Of a stretch of 64,000 nucleotides of DNA, positions 1 to 7,180 are shown piece after piece (positions within the stretch are counted from its first letter, which is position 1; each line of letters opens with the position of its first letter). The DNA is from Tunicatimonas pelagia (GTDB lineage: Bacteria; Bacteroidota; Bacteroidia; Cytophagales; Cyclobacteriaceae). Where the stretch lies: the NCBI RefSeq assembly GCF_030506325.1, contig NZ_CP120683.1:3857001-3921000 (forward strand), read 5' to 3'. The notes beneath the pieces were generated by a model that was not told the DNA's origin, did not search any database, and saw nothing but the letters and a program-made list of their open reading frames with translations. Both the position numbers and the translations under genes were made by a program.

Positions 1-1
1 G

Positions 2-859
2 AATGATACCTACTGGGAAGTTGATCGGGTACCCGACGATAAGCTGGTGATTGGCTACCGTTGGGCGGATAATGAACACAAACTAGAGCCGATGTTGCAC
101 CACGGTATTTACGGAGCTATGGGCGGCTTACTCACGACCATTGAAGACTTTCGCAAGTACGTCAGTTTTCATTTATCAGCCTGGCCTCCTCGCAGCGAGG
201 AAGATGATGGTCCGGTGAAGCGAAGTACGTTACGAGAAATGCATACCCCCCAATACGCGCGATTGATAGCCGAAGCCATCGACTGGAACGGCGAAACTTG
301 TCCGGCGATGGTAGGCTACGGTTACGGACTCGGTATCTTGGAAAATTGTAAGGGTACCGTGCAAGTGTCGCATGGCGGAGCCCTTCCGGGCTTTGGCAGC
401 AATTATAAATTCTATCCCGAGCTGGGTATTGGCTTTATGGCCTTTGGTAACCGAACCTACACTGCACCCTGGCCGTGGGAGGAAATCTTAAAACTGGTAT
501 TTAATGAGTTTGATCTTCAGCCCCGCGTGCTTCCGGTTTCCGAAACCCTAGTCGAGCGGAAAGAAGACGTGGTGAATTTGATTCAAGACTGGGATGAGCA
601 GACGGAAGAAGGATTAATAGCTGAAAATTTCTACTTGGATCGATCCAAAGAAAAAAGAAAAGCGGAGGCGGTGAACTTGCTAGACAGTGCGGGAACCATT
701 CAATCCGTGACCGAACTCACGCCACAGAATCAGTTACGGGGAAGTTTTAAGATACAGGGAGAAAAGGGCGACATTCAGGTGTTTTTCACGCTAAGTCCCG
801 AATCTGATGCCCGCTTACAGGCATTATGGCTAGATTTTGAAAGAAATAGTGAGAACTAA
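2..859 (+). CDS. Serine hydrolase, beta-lactamase family (3' part only)
   Basis: C-terminal part of a class C beta-lactamase/penicillin-binding-protein-fold hydrolase. The frame is open from the first bases of the window, so the 5' end with the SxxK nucleophile lies outside. The GTG at 47 is only the first in-window start-like codon and is not likely to be the true start. Visible are the GAMGGLLTT segment, typical of the family before the third motif, and VSHGGALPGFGSN, which takes the place of the KTG box in esterase-like members. The last ~110 residues form a separate C-terminal domain of the kind often appended to these enzymes. The substrate cannot be read from the sequence. It converges on the response regulator gene, with 17 bp between stops. 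Confidence 0.85.
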   Translation, partial: NDTYWEVDRVPDDKLVIGYRWADNEHKLEPMLHHGIYGAMGGLLTTIEDFRKYVSFHLSAWPPRSEEDDGPVKRSTLREMHTPQYARLIAEAIDWNGETCPAMVGYGYGLGILENCKGTVQVSHGGALPGFGSNYKFYPELGIGFMAFGNRTYTAPWPWEEILKLVFNEFDLQPRVLPVSETLVERKEDVVNLIQDWDEQTEEGLIAENFYLDRSKEKRKAEAVNLLDSAGTIQSVTELTPQNQLRGSFKIQGEKGDIQVFFTLSPESDARLQALWLDFERNSEN

Positions 860-876
860 TTCTGAGCTGGATGGTA

Positions 877-1557
877 CTAAGAAAGATCAACTAGCTTGAA
901 CCCTTGGCCGTGTACGGTTAGGATTTGTACATCTTCGTCGGGCTTGAGGTACTTGCGTAGTTTGGCAATATACACATCCATACTGCGAGCGTTGAAATAA
1001 CTATCGTCGCCCCACACTACTTTCAGGGCTTTAGTACGATCTACGGTCTGATTGACATTTTGGGCAAATAGCTTCAGTAGCTCCGATTCTTTAGAGGTAA
1101 GTTTGACTTCATGTTCGTCATGCTGTAGAATTCGCTTTTGGTAATCATAAGCGAATTTCCCGAAGGCATACTGGCTTTGCTCTGCATCTTCCGGTTGGGT
1201 GCGTCTCAGTATTGCCTGTATTCGCAGTAGTAGCTCTTCCATGCTGAAGGGTTTGGTAATATAGTCATCTGCTCCCAGTTTCAGTCCGGCAATAGTATCT
1301 TCTTTCATGGATTTAGCCGTCAGGAAAATCATCGGAATCTTACTATCCAATTGGCGAATTTCTTCGGCCAACTCAAACCCATCCATTTTGGGCATCATTA
1401 CATCTAGTATGCAGATAGATAAGCTATCTTCTTTCTTGAAAGTGGCTAATGCTTCTTCGCCATCGCGGCAGAGAATGGTTTCGTACCCTTTTGCCGTGAG
1501 GTAATCATTTAAAATCATGCCTAAGTTCTGATCGTCTTCAGCCAGTAATACCTTCAT
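877..1557 (-). CDS. OmpR/PhoB-family response regulator
   Basis: DNA-binding output protein of a two-component system. The receiver domain has the acidic pair D8-D9, phospho-acceptor D52 (ILDVMMPKMDG), a conserved Thr in FLTAKS and the Lys in ITKPF. The C-terminal winged helix ends in TVHGQGFKLV, as usual for OmpR types. I start at ATG 1557 (MKVLLAEDD), where the receiver fold begins; the longer frame from 1596 adds 13 residues with no family match. It overlaps the 3' end of the kinase gene by 20 bp, so the two are translationally coupled, kinase first. A TTTAAC direct repeat upstream of the kinase is a candidate autoregulatory site for this protein. Confidence 0.95.
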   Translation of the reverse strand: MKVLLAEDDQNLGMILNDYLTAKGYETILCRDGEEALATFKKEDSLSICILDVMMPKMDGFELAEEIRQLDSKIPMIFLTAKSMKEDTIAGLKLGADDYITKPFSMEELLLRIQAILRRTQPEDAEQSQYAFGKFAYDYQKRILQHDEHEVKLTSKESELLKLFAQNVNQTVDRTKALKVVWGDDSYFNARSMDVYIAKLRKYLKPDEDVQILTVHGQGFKLVDLS

Positions 1558-3163
1558 ATTCGTAGGGTAAATAAACGTTGAAGGTGCTGCCTTCACCTAA
1601 TTTAGATTGTAGGGAAACCTGCCCGCCGTGAGCCTCCACAATAGACTGTACGTAAGATAAGCCCAGCCCAAATCCTTTTACATCGTGACGATTACCAGTG
1701 GGGGCTCGGTAAAATTTATCAAATACCCGGTTTTGTACTTCCCGGTTCATACCCATTCCCTGATCCTGTACTTCAATTACTAGTCCGTTGCGAGTGCTTT
1801 TGGTGCGAAGCGTTACCTGCGGAGCCTCGGGAGAGTACTTGTTGGCATTGTCAATGAGATTGGTCAGTACGTTGGACAAATGGTGCGGATCGGCAGAAAC
1901 CGTAGGTCGATCAGCTTGCAAATCAGTACAAAGCGAGCCTTCTCGTTTTTTGATAGACGGAGTAGCGTTTTTCTCTACTTTACGGATAAGCTCATGCACG
2001 TCTATATCTTCTCTTTTCAGCGTGTAATCTTTCTTATCCAGCGACGCAATTTGTAGTACCCGCTCTACCTGCGAACCTAGTCGGGTGTTTTCTTCCTTAA
2101 TAATCCCTAGATAGCGCTGCAAGATATTAGGGTTTTGCACCATCTGCTCATCCTGGAGGGCTTCTACTGCTAGCGAAACGGTAGAGATCGGAGTCTTCAA
2201 CTCATGGGTCATGTTATTTATGAAGTCATTCTTCATATCGGACAGCTTCTTCTGGCGGAAGATAGTACTGATGGCGTAGTAAAAACAGTAGACAACAATA
2301 CCAGAGAATAGTAGCGAAGAGAGTAGCGTCAGCCAAATTTGCTTGAGTAAGTACCAACTTTGCTGAGGGAACTCAATGTTTAGAAAGGCTCGTGAGGGCA
2401 CAAAGTCATTAGGAAAAAGGGCTATTTGGGCATCACCCGGAAGAAACTCGGCAAACATAGGAGTGCTTGCCATCAGCACACTATCGGCTTCAGCATCTAC
2501 CACGGCGTACTGGTAGGGTGTATGAATACCTCGGTCACCTAGAGCAATTCGTAGTAGCGTGTCTAATTGTTGATTAGAAACTCGGCTATGTACGGGGCGG
2601 CTGCCAGAAATCAGTTGCTGAATGGCTTCTTCAAACATGTTGGTTCGCTGCTCTAGCTTCCGCATCTGCTCCTGATATACCAGTACTGGGTGCTGGCTAA
2701 GATCAGGCGGACGCACTGTAAGTACGGCAGGCGAATCAGTCGGGGCTACCCCTACCGATACATCGGCTTCCATTCGCCCGTTAGTCTGGTTGTACGAATA
2801 AACAAACGACTGACTTTGCCTTCGCTGAATGACCTGAAACTGCGAAGAGAACCGGGAGACGGAACGGTTTCCTGATGGGCGGTTCCTCGCCGGGCGACGT
2901 CCCGCGGACTGGTAACCGGCAGGATATGCCCCGTTGGTATCTAGCTGTAGTACCTGCTGCCCAAAGGTCTGATAAGCCAGTTGGTAAGCTTCCTGCTGCT
3001 CTAACTGATTTACTACAGTATTCAGTGCTTCGTGTACATTCTGAGTGAAGCGTTGCTGATTGGCTTGCACAGTTTCGTTAATCCAGTATCCCTGGAAGCT
3101 CACCAGTCCGGTCAGTGCCACGCTCATCAACACTACAATTACGTATATCTTCCGTCGATTCAT
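1538..3163 (-). CDS. Membrane sensor histidine kinase
   Basis: Sensor kinase of 541 residues. One membrane segment lies at about residues 7-25 and a second at about 275-297; between them is a ~250-residue periplasmic sensor region with an Arg/Ser/Pro-rich stretch near residues 85-105 and no recognisable named domain. The HisKA dimerisation helix carries H320 in MTHELKTPIS. An HATPase domain follows with the N box (LIDNANKYS), DQGMGM and GFGLGLSYV. This is a standard orthodox kinase without a receiver or PAS domain. It is the first gene of a minus-strand operon with the response regulator. The ligand is unknown. A 10-bp-period TTTAAC repeat at 3202-3217 lies 39-54 bp before the start codon. 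Confidence 0.95.
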   Translation of the reverse strand: MNRRKIYVIVVLMSVALTGLVSFQGYWINETVQANQQRFTQNVHEALNTVVNQLEQQEAYQLAYQTFGQQVLQLDTNGAYPAGYQSAGRRPARNRPSGNRSVSRFSSQFQVIQRRQSQSFVYSYNQTNGRMEADVSVGVAPTDSPAVLTVRPPDLSQHPVLVYQEQMRKLEQRTNMFEEAIQQLISGSRPVHSRVSNQQLDTLLRIALGDRGIHTPYQYAVVDAEADSVLMASTPMFAEFLPGDAQIALFPNDFVPSRAFLNIEFPQQSWYLLKQIWLTLLSSLLFSGIVVYCFYYAISTIFRQKKLSDMKNDFINNMTHELKTPISTVSLAVEALQDEQMVQNPNILQRYLGIIKEENTRLGSQVERVLQIASLDKKDYTLKREDIDVHELIRKVEKNATPSIKKREGSLCTDLQADRPTVSADPHHLSNVLTNLIDNANKYSPEAPQVTLRTKSTRNGLVIEVQDQGMGMNREVQNRVFDKFYRAPTGNRHDVKGFGLGLSYVQSIVEAHGGQVSLQSKLGEGSTFNVYLPYEYEGITG

Positions 3164-3201
3164 TTCTTAATTATAACGTACGAACCGGAAAATTGTCCCG
3201 A

Positions 3202-3217
3202 TTTAACGTTTTTTAAC
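3202..3217. promoter_or_regulatory. TTTAAC-N4-TTTAAC direct repeat before kinase operon
   Basis: TTTAAC at 3202-3207 and again at 3212-3217, exactly one 10-bp step apart. Direct repeats of this spacing are the usual target form of OmpR-type regulators. The same hexamer with the same step occurs three times at 4955-4980. Assignment to the regulator encoded at 877-1557 is inference. Confidence 0.5.
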
Positions 3218-3267
3218 AAGACGGATAGTAAGACAGCGTTTCTAAGACGAGACTAATCTAGAGGTTC

Positions 3268-4872
3268 TCACAACTGCGTATTCTTCGGCAGGAGTATTTC
3301 GGTAGTATTCCCATCCACTGAGAAACTGCCCTCGTAAGATTCTGAATTACCACCAAGAGCTTTCAACGTATACGAATAGTCTCCTGGCAATATATCTAAA
3401 CCCCGCTGCCAGTATTTGTCAACCAGGTAAAGAGGAAGGGGTTGGTTATCGCTAAAATCACCACTAATCATCCATCTTTGTCGGTCGTCTCCTGCAACTT
3501 GGATGGCTACGCTACCAGCAGTCACTTTAGCAGCAAACTCGTCTTCTGAAATATTCAGCTTAGTAAGCAAGGTTTTTGCAAGCTGATGTCCCCGAAGTTT
3601 TTGTTCTTTCGCTACGATCTTGCCCTGCTCATCTATTAAAAAAGTAGAAGGGTAACTATCTATCCGGTAGCGTTCTATAATTTCTTGGTTACGTCTTCCT
3701 TGGTGAATCTGCGTCCAATCCAGTTGATTTTCATCTACAAATTTCACTAAGGTCTTTCGTCTATCGCTAGCAATTCCGACAATCTCAAACTGATCTCCGG
3801 CGAAGAACGTGTGGGCATCCTTAAGAAAAGGGAACTCGCTCCGGCAAGGACCGCACCAAGTTCCCCAGAAATCGAGTAGGGTTACCTTACCGTTGGATAA
3901 CTGGTACCTTTCTCCCGAAAGGGAAGTGGTATCAATTTCGTAGGCAGTAGCTCCGAGCTGGGTACCTTGCCAAGCCTCGCCTTTAGGATGCTTTTCTAGC
4001 GTGAGTGTGTCACCAAATAGACTTACGTCCGTTATTTGGTACAGTTCCCCTCCCAGTTGAGCCATTTCCTGAAAGGCCAGTACCGAGTCGGGCGAGTACT
4101 TATGATGATAACGTTCTACCAAAGAATCTTCCACCACTACTAAAATATCATCTGTTTCGTAGGTTGGCCGATAAAACCCGTTACTTAGCGATACGTAGTA
4201 ATCTCGATTATCTACTGCTACTTCCCCCCTACGGTACCCCAGCGTACCCACCCAAAAGCGATTGTGCGTGAGAGGATCAATCTGTAGTATTTGGTTGACC
4301 TCTCTTGCTTGGTTGCCATCGTATACATCAACAACTACTGGAAATACCGCGATCTGATCTCGATCAGAGTTAGGGGTGGCTGTCAGGGTTGCGGAGTCTT
4401 GCTCACTAAAAATATACACTTCCTCATCAGCAAAGTCTTCATCGTTGTTAGTGTCCACAATCACAATTTTCTGACCAGATAGATTATGGCCAAACGCAAT
4501 GGCTATTTGTCCGTCAACCATCTCCGGAGTATACTTCGCCATTTCTTTAGGCGTTAAATCTTCTAACCACCGATAAGCCAGCGTAGAATCGATAAGCTGG
4601 TTATGGTAGCCCTGGTAAATCCACTGAACAAAGTCAGCTTCCCACTGCCCAATTTGAACCAGTGAATCCAGCTCTTTCGGCAGACCTATCACGTTTTCGC
4701 GTAAGGGAGCTAGTTCATCTTCGGGAGATATAGCGGATAAAGCTCCTTTTCCAGGGTAAAAAGGGCCGCTTCCCGCAACTTCATCTAGCACGACTACAAT
4801 TTCATTAGGGGCTTCTTTGTTCTGGCAAGCCACCAGGATAATAAGGGCATACCATATGAGCGCGTTTTTCAT
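3268..4872 (-). CDS. Lipoprotein with C-terminal TlpA-like thioredoxin domain
   Basis: Secreted redox lipoprotein of 534 residues. The N-terminus has a short hydrophobic signal ending in the lipobox LVAC, so the mature protein is lipid-anchored at about residue 16. Residues ~30-300 form an uncharacterised region. A TlpA/ResA-like thioredoxin domain follows, with the active site WCGPC (C340 and C343) after LLDFWGTW and the cis-Pro segment YPSTFLIDEQGKI. A small beta domain of ~80 residues closes the protein. Proteins of this form typically reduce or isomerise disulfides in envelope proteins in Bacteroidota. The client is unknown. It is transcribed divergently from the serine hydrolase at 5067; the shared intergenic region holds three TTTAAC repeats. 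Confidence 0.85.
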   Translation of the reverse strand: MKNALIWYALIILVACQNKEAPNEIVVVLDEVAGSGPFYPGKGALSAISPEDELAPLRENVIGLPKELDSLVQIGQWEADFVQWIYQGYHNQLIDSTLAYRWLEDLTPKEMAKYTPEMVDGQIAIAFGHNLSGQKIVIVDTNNDEDFADEEVYIFSEQDSATLTATPNSDRDQIAVFPVVVDVYDGNQAREVNQILQIDPLTHNRFWVGTLGYRRGEVAVDNRDYYVSLSNGFYRPTYETDDILVVVEDSLVERYHHKYSPDSVLAFQEMAQLGGELYQITDVSLFGDTLTLEKHPKGEAWQGTQLGATAYEIDTTSLSGERYQLSNGKVTLLDFWGTWCGPCRSEFPFLKDAHTFFAGDQFEIVGIASDRRKTLVKFVDENQLDWTQIHQGRRNQEIIERYRIDSYPSTFLIDEQGKIVAKEQKLRGHQLAKTLLTKLNISEDEFAAKVTAGSVAIQVAGDDRQRWMISGDFSDNQPLPLYLVDKYWQRGLDILPGDYSYTLKALGGNSESYEGSFSVDGNTTEILLPKNTQL

Positions 4873-4954
4873 AGCATCGGCGTAACAACTACCACTGGAA
4901 TTATCCTAAAGTAGCAAGGAAAGAGGCGGTGGGCAACTTATCTTCTCACTTTCT

Positions 4955-4980
4955 TTTAACATCTTTTAACCAGCTTTAAC
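4955..4980. promoter_or_regulatory. Triple TTTAAC direct repeat, 10-bp period
   Basis: TTTAAC occurs at 4955-4960, 4965-4970 and 4975-4980, one hexamer per helical turn, between the divergent thioredoxin-lipoprotein and serine-hydrolase genes. It matches the pair at 3202-3217 in both hexamer and spacing. A binding site for an OmpR-type regulator is the simplest reading; it could act on either gene. Confidence 0.5.
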
Positions 4981-5066
4981 ATTTCTTCAACCCACTTTAT
5001 CCTCAGAAGACACTACTTTTATAGAAGTAAAAAACCAATTGGAATTAATTGATATCTACACCAGAT

Positions 5067-6284
5067 ATGGGCAGAATAGCACTTACTTTATCGTGTTGTC
5101 TTTTAGTGCTGCAAGGGTGGTCTCAATCAGTGGAGAGCGCCATGGATAGCGTTATGCAGAAGTACGTTAATCAGGAAGAACTTCATGGCTGCGTTACCTA
5201 TGTACAACAAAGTGGAAAAGTTTTACTTCGCCGATCTTACGGATTCAAGGACGTTGAACAAAACGAGGAAATGACTAATGATGCTATTTTCAACATAGCA
5301 TCAATGGCGAAGATTGTCACGGCGGTAGGTGCTTTGAAGCTGTACGAAGAGGGGAAGTTTATGCTCGATGACCCGGTGAAAGACTATCTTCCGGAGCTAG
5401 GCAACTTACAAGTACTCGAGAATATGGGTACGGATTCGGCTGTACTGGTTCCTCTTCAACGGGATATTACCATCAGGGACCTTTTCCGCCATACTGCCGG
5501 ATTCGGTTACGTACAGAACAAAGAGGAGGTCAAGGACGAAGTAGATAGCCTCTATATCGCTTATGAAGTTGATCTTAGTAACACCTCTGAAGAGTTTCTC
5601 AATCGCATTTCCCAAGCGCCTTTAAAGTATCAGCCCGGTAGCCAGTGGGAATACAGTTACTCAAATGATATTTTAGGTTTTCTGGTTGAAAGAATTAGCC
5701 AAAAGTCACTGCATGATTATCTAAAGGAAACCATCTTTATTCCGCTGGGGATGGAATCTACCGGCTTCTACATAAGTGAGGAGAACGCTAGTAGACTTAC
5801 CAATATATACACTCATTCTGATAATCAGCTTCAGACAGTTGAGGGTCGTTCATCAGATCACTTTCTAACGAAGCCAACAATTTACTCAGGAGGTGGGGGT
5901 ATGCCCAATGATGCCGGAGCACTGGTATCAACCGTAGATGATTTTGCTACCTTCTGCACCATGTTACTTCAGCACGGAAGCTATGAAAGGAAAAAAGTAT
6001 TGCAGCCACCGACGGTAGAACTGCTGATTTCGGATCAAATTGCCGGTATTGAAGATCGTTCGTTTCCCTTGGCAGGATATGGTTTTGGAGTAGGTGTGAA
6101 TAACCAACCCTATCACGGAAAAACTAAGGCAATAAGTTGGACTGGGGCGTACAACACCTTCTTCCTGATTAATTACGAAAGTAATTTAGTTGCTATATTT
6201 CTTACCCAGCATCACCCCTGGGGGTATTTAAATATCATGGGTGAGTTCGCTTCAGTCTTAGAGAAAACCATCCCTCAACATTAG
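5067..6284 (+). CDS. Secreted serine hydrolase, beta-lactamase family
   Basis: Complete class C beta-lactamase-fold protein. I use ATG 5067 because it places a normal signal peptide (about residues 1-20, ending near GWSQS) at the N-terminus; the TTG at 5049 would add six residues. Catalytic motifs: S79-M-A-K82 as the SxxK nucleophile motif, Y198-S-N as the second motif, and SWTGAYN near the end in place of KTG. Such proteins are esterases or D-alanyl peptidases rather than true beta-lactamases in most cases. It is a paralogue of the hydrolase at the left edge of the window. A fragment encoding a lipoprotein leader follows 2 bp after its stop. Confidence 0.9.
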   Translation: MGRIALTLSCCLLVLQGWSQSVESAMDSVMQKYVNQEELHGCVTYVQQSGKVLLRRSYGFKDVEQNEEMTNDAIFNIASMAKIVTAVGALKLYEEGKFMLDDPVKDYLPELGNLQVLENMGTDSAVLVPLQRDITIRDLFRHTAGFGYVQNKEEVKDEVDSLYIAYEVDLSNTSEEFLNRISQAPLKYQPGSQWEYSYSNDILGFLVERISQKSLHDYLKETIFIPLGMESTGFYISEENASRLTNIYTHSDNQLQTVEGRSSDHFLTKPTIYSGGGGMPNDAGALVSTVDDFATFCTMLLQHGSYERKKVLQPPTVELLISDQIAGIEDRSFPLAGYGFGVGVNNQPYHGKTKAISWTGAYNTFFLINYESNLVAIFLTQHHPWGYLNIMGEFASVLEKTIPQH

Positions 6285-6286
6285 CC

Positions 6287-6349
6287 ATGAAAAAGTTACT
6301 GCTCATTTTTATTATTGTTATCCTGATGGCTTGTTTGTTGACAACATGA
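6287..6349 (+). pseudogene. Orphan lipoprotein signal peptide (truncated gene)
   Basis: ATG at 6287 opens a frame of 20 codons that is a good lipoprotein leader: two Lys, a run of Leu/Ile, then the lipobox LMAC, four residues more, and TGA at 6347-6349. Nothing in the next 54 bases before the DinB-like gene continues it in another frame that I can recognise. It is probably the 5' stump of a deleted lipoprotein gene that once followed the hydrolase. A leader-sized functional peptide is a less likely alternative. Confidence 0.45.
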
Positions 6350-6403
6350 TAATACGAAAGCATCTACACGCATGATCTTAGTAGTCATAAACTTAAAGTA
6401 GAT

Positions 6404-7057
6404 ATGAGAACTATTCCTTACTCAACCCTGCTGTTTGTAATTTCTATTGCTAATCTTGTCCAGACGCAAAATAATGAGGAGCTACAAAAAACGGCCGATA
6501 AAGATCAAGAAGCAGGAACACCAGTCTGGACTGAGGAGGATCGAGAATATCTATTGAATAACCTTATTCAATCTAAGGAAGAACTAATCAAAGAAACTCA
6601 AAACCTAACTGAGGAACAATGGAACTTTAAGGAGAACCCAGATCGCTGGAGTATCAACCAGATTGTTGAGCACTTAGCCATCTATGAACTTATCTTTATG
6701 AATCAAATCTCTGTTGCGCTGCAAATGGGTGAACTCCCTCAAATAAAAGAGTATCCAGCCGATAGCCTGTTCCTAGGTAACGATCCTAGCCAGAACAAAA
6801 CAACTGATTTTACTAAGCCATTTTCTTATACAGTACCACTTGGGAACAACCAAGGAAGTAATAACTTGATTTGGCTAACTACAATGAGAGACGAATCAAT
6901 AGAGTTCGTAAAAAACGAGAATAGAAATCTAAGATTATACTACATCAACTTCGGACCGAATATTCACCATAAGTGCATGCAGATATTTGCTCATACTTTT
7001 AGACACCTAAATCAGATTAGAAAAGTTAAGAAGCATCCTAATTTCCCAAAACTGTAG
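6404..7057 (+). CDS. Exported DinB-like protein
   Basis: A 217-residue protein with an N-terminal hydrophobic stretch (residues ~5-19) that looks like a signal peptide, followed by a DinB/YfiT-type four-helix bundle. Visible family features are W-N-F-K-E-N-P-D-R-W-S around the first helix junction, VEHLAIYE carrying the first metal-ligand histidine, and AHTFRHLNQ near the C-terminus with the other histidine pair. DinB-like proteins bind a divalent metal and in characterised relatives act as thiol transferases. Export is unusual for the fold but not rare in Bacteroidota. The specific reaction is unknown. Confidence 0.75.
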   Translation: MRTIPYSTLLFVISIANLVQTQNNEELQKTADKDQEAGTPVWTEEDREYLLNNLIQSKEELIKETQNLTEEQWNFKENPDRWSINQIVEHLAIYELIFMNQISVALQMGELPQIKEYPADSLFLGNDPSQNKTTDFTKPFSYTVPLGNNQGSNNLIWLTTMRDESIEFVKNENRNLRLYYINFGPNIHHKCMQIFAHTFRHLNQIRKVKKHPNFPKL

Positions 7058-7180
7058 ATACCAAACGACCCACTACGTTTGCCAAAACCTATACGTTGTA
7101 TGAAATTCTATCTCGTATACTTTCCGTACCAAACTCCCATCTTTTCTATCATCTAATCTCTAACTCTCAAAACCCACGCC

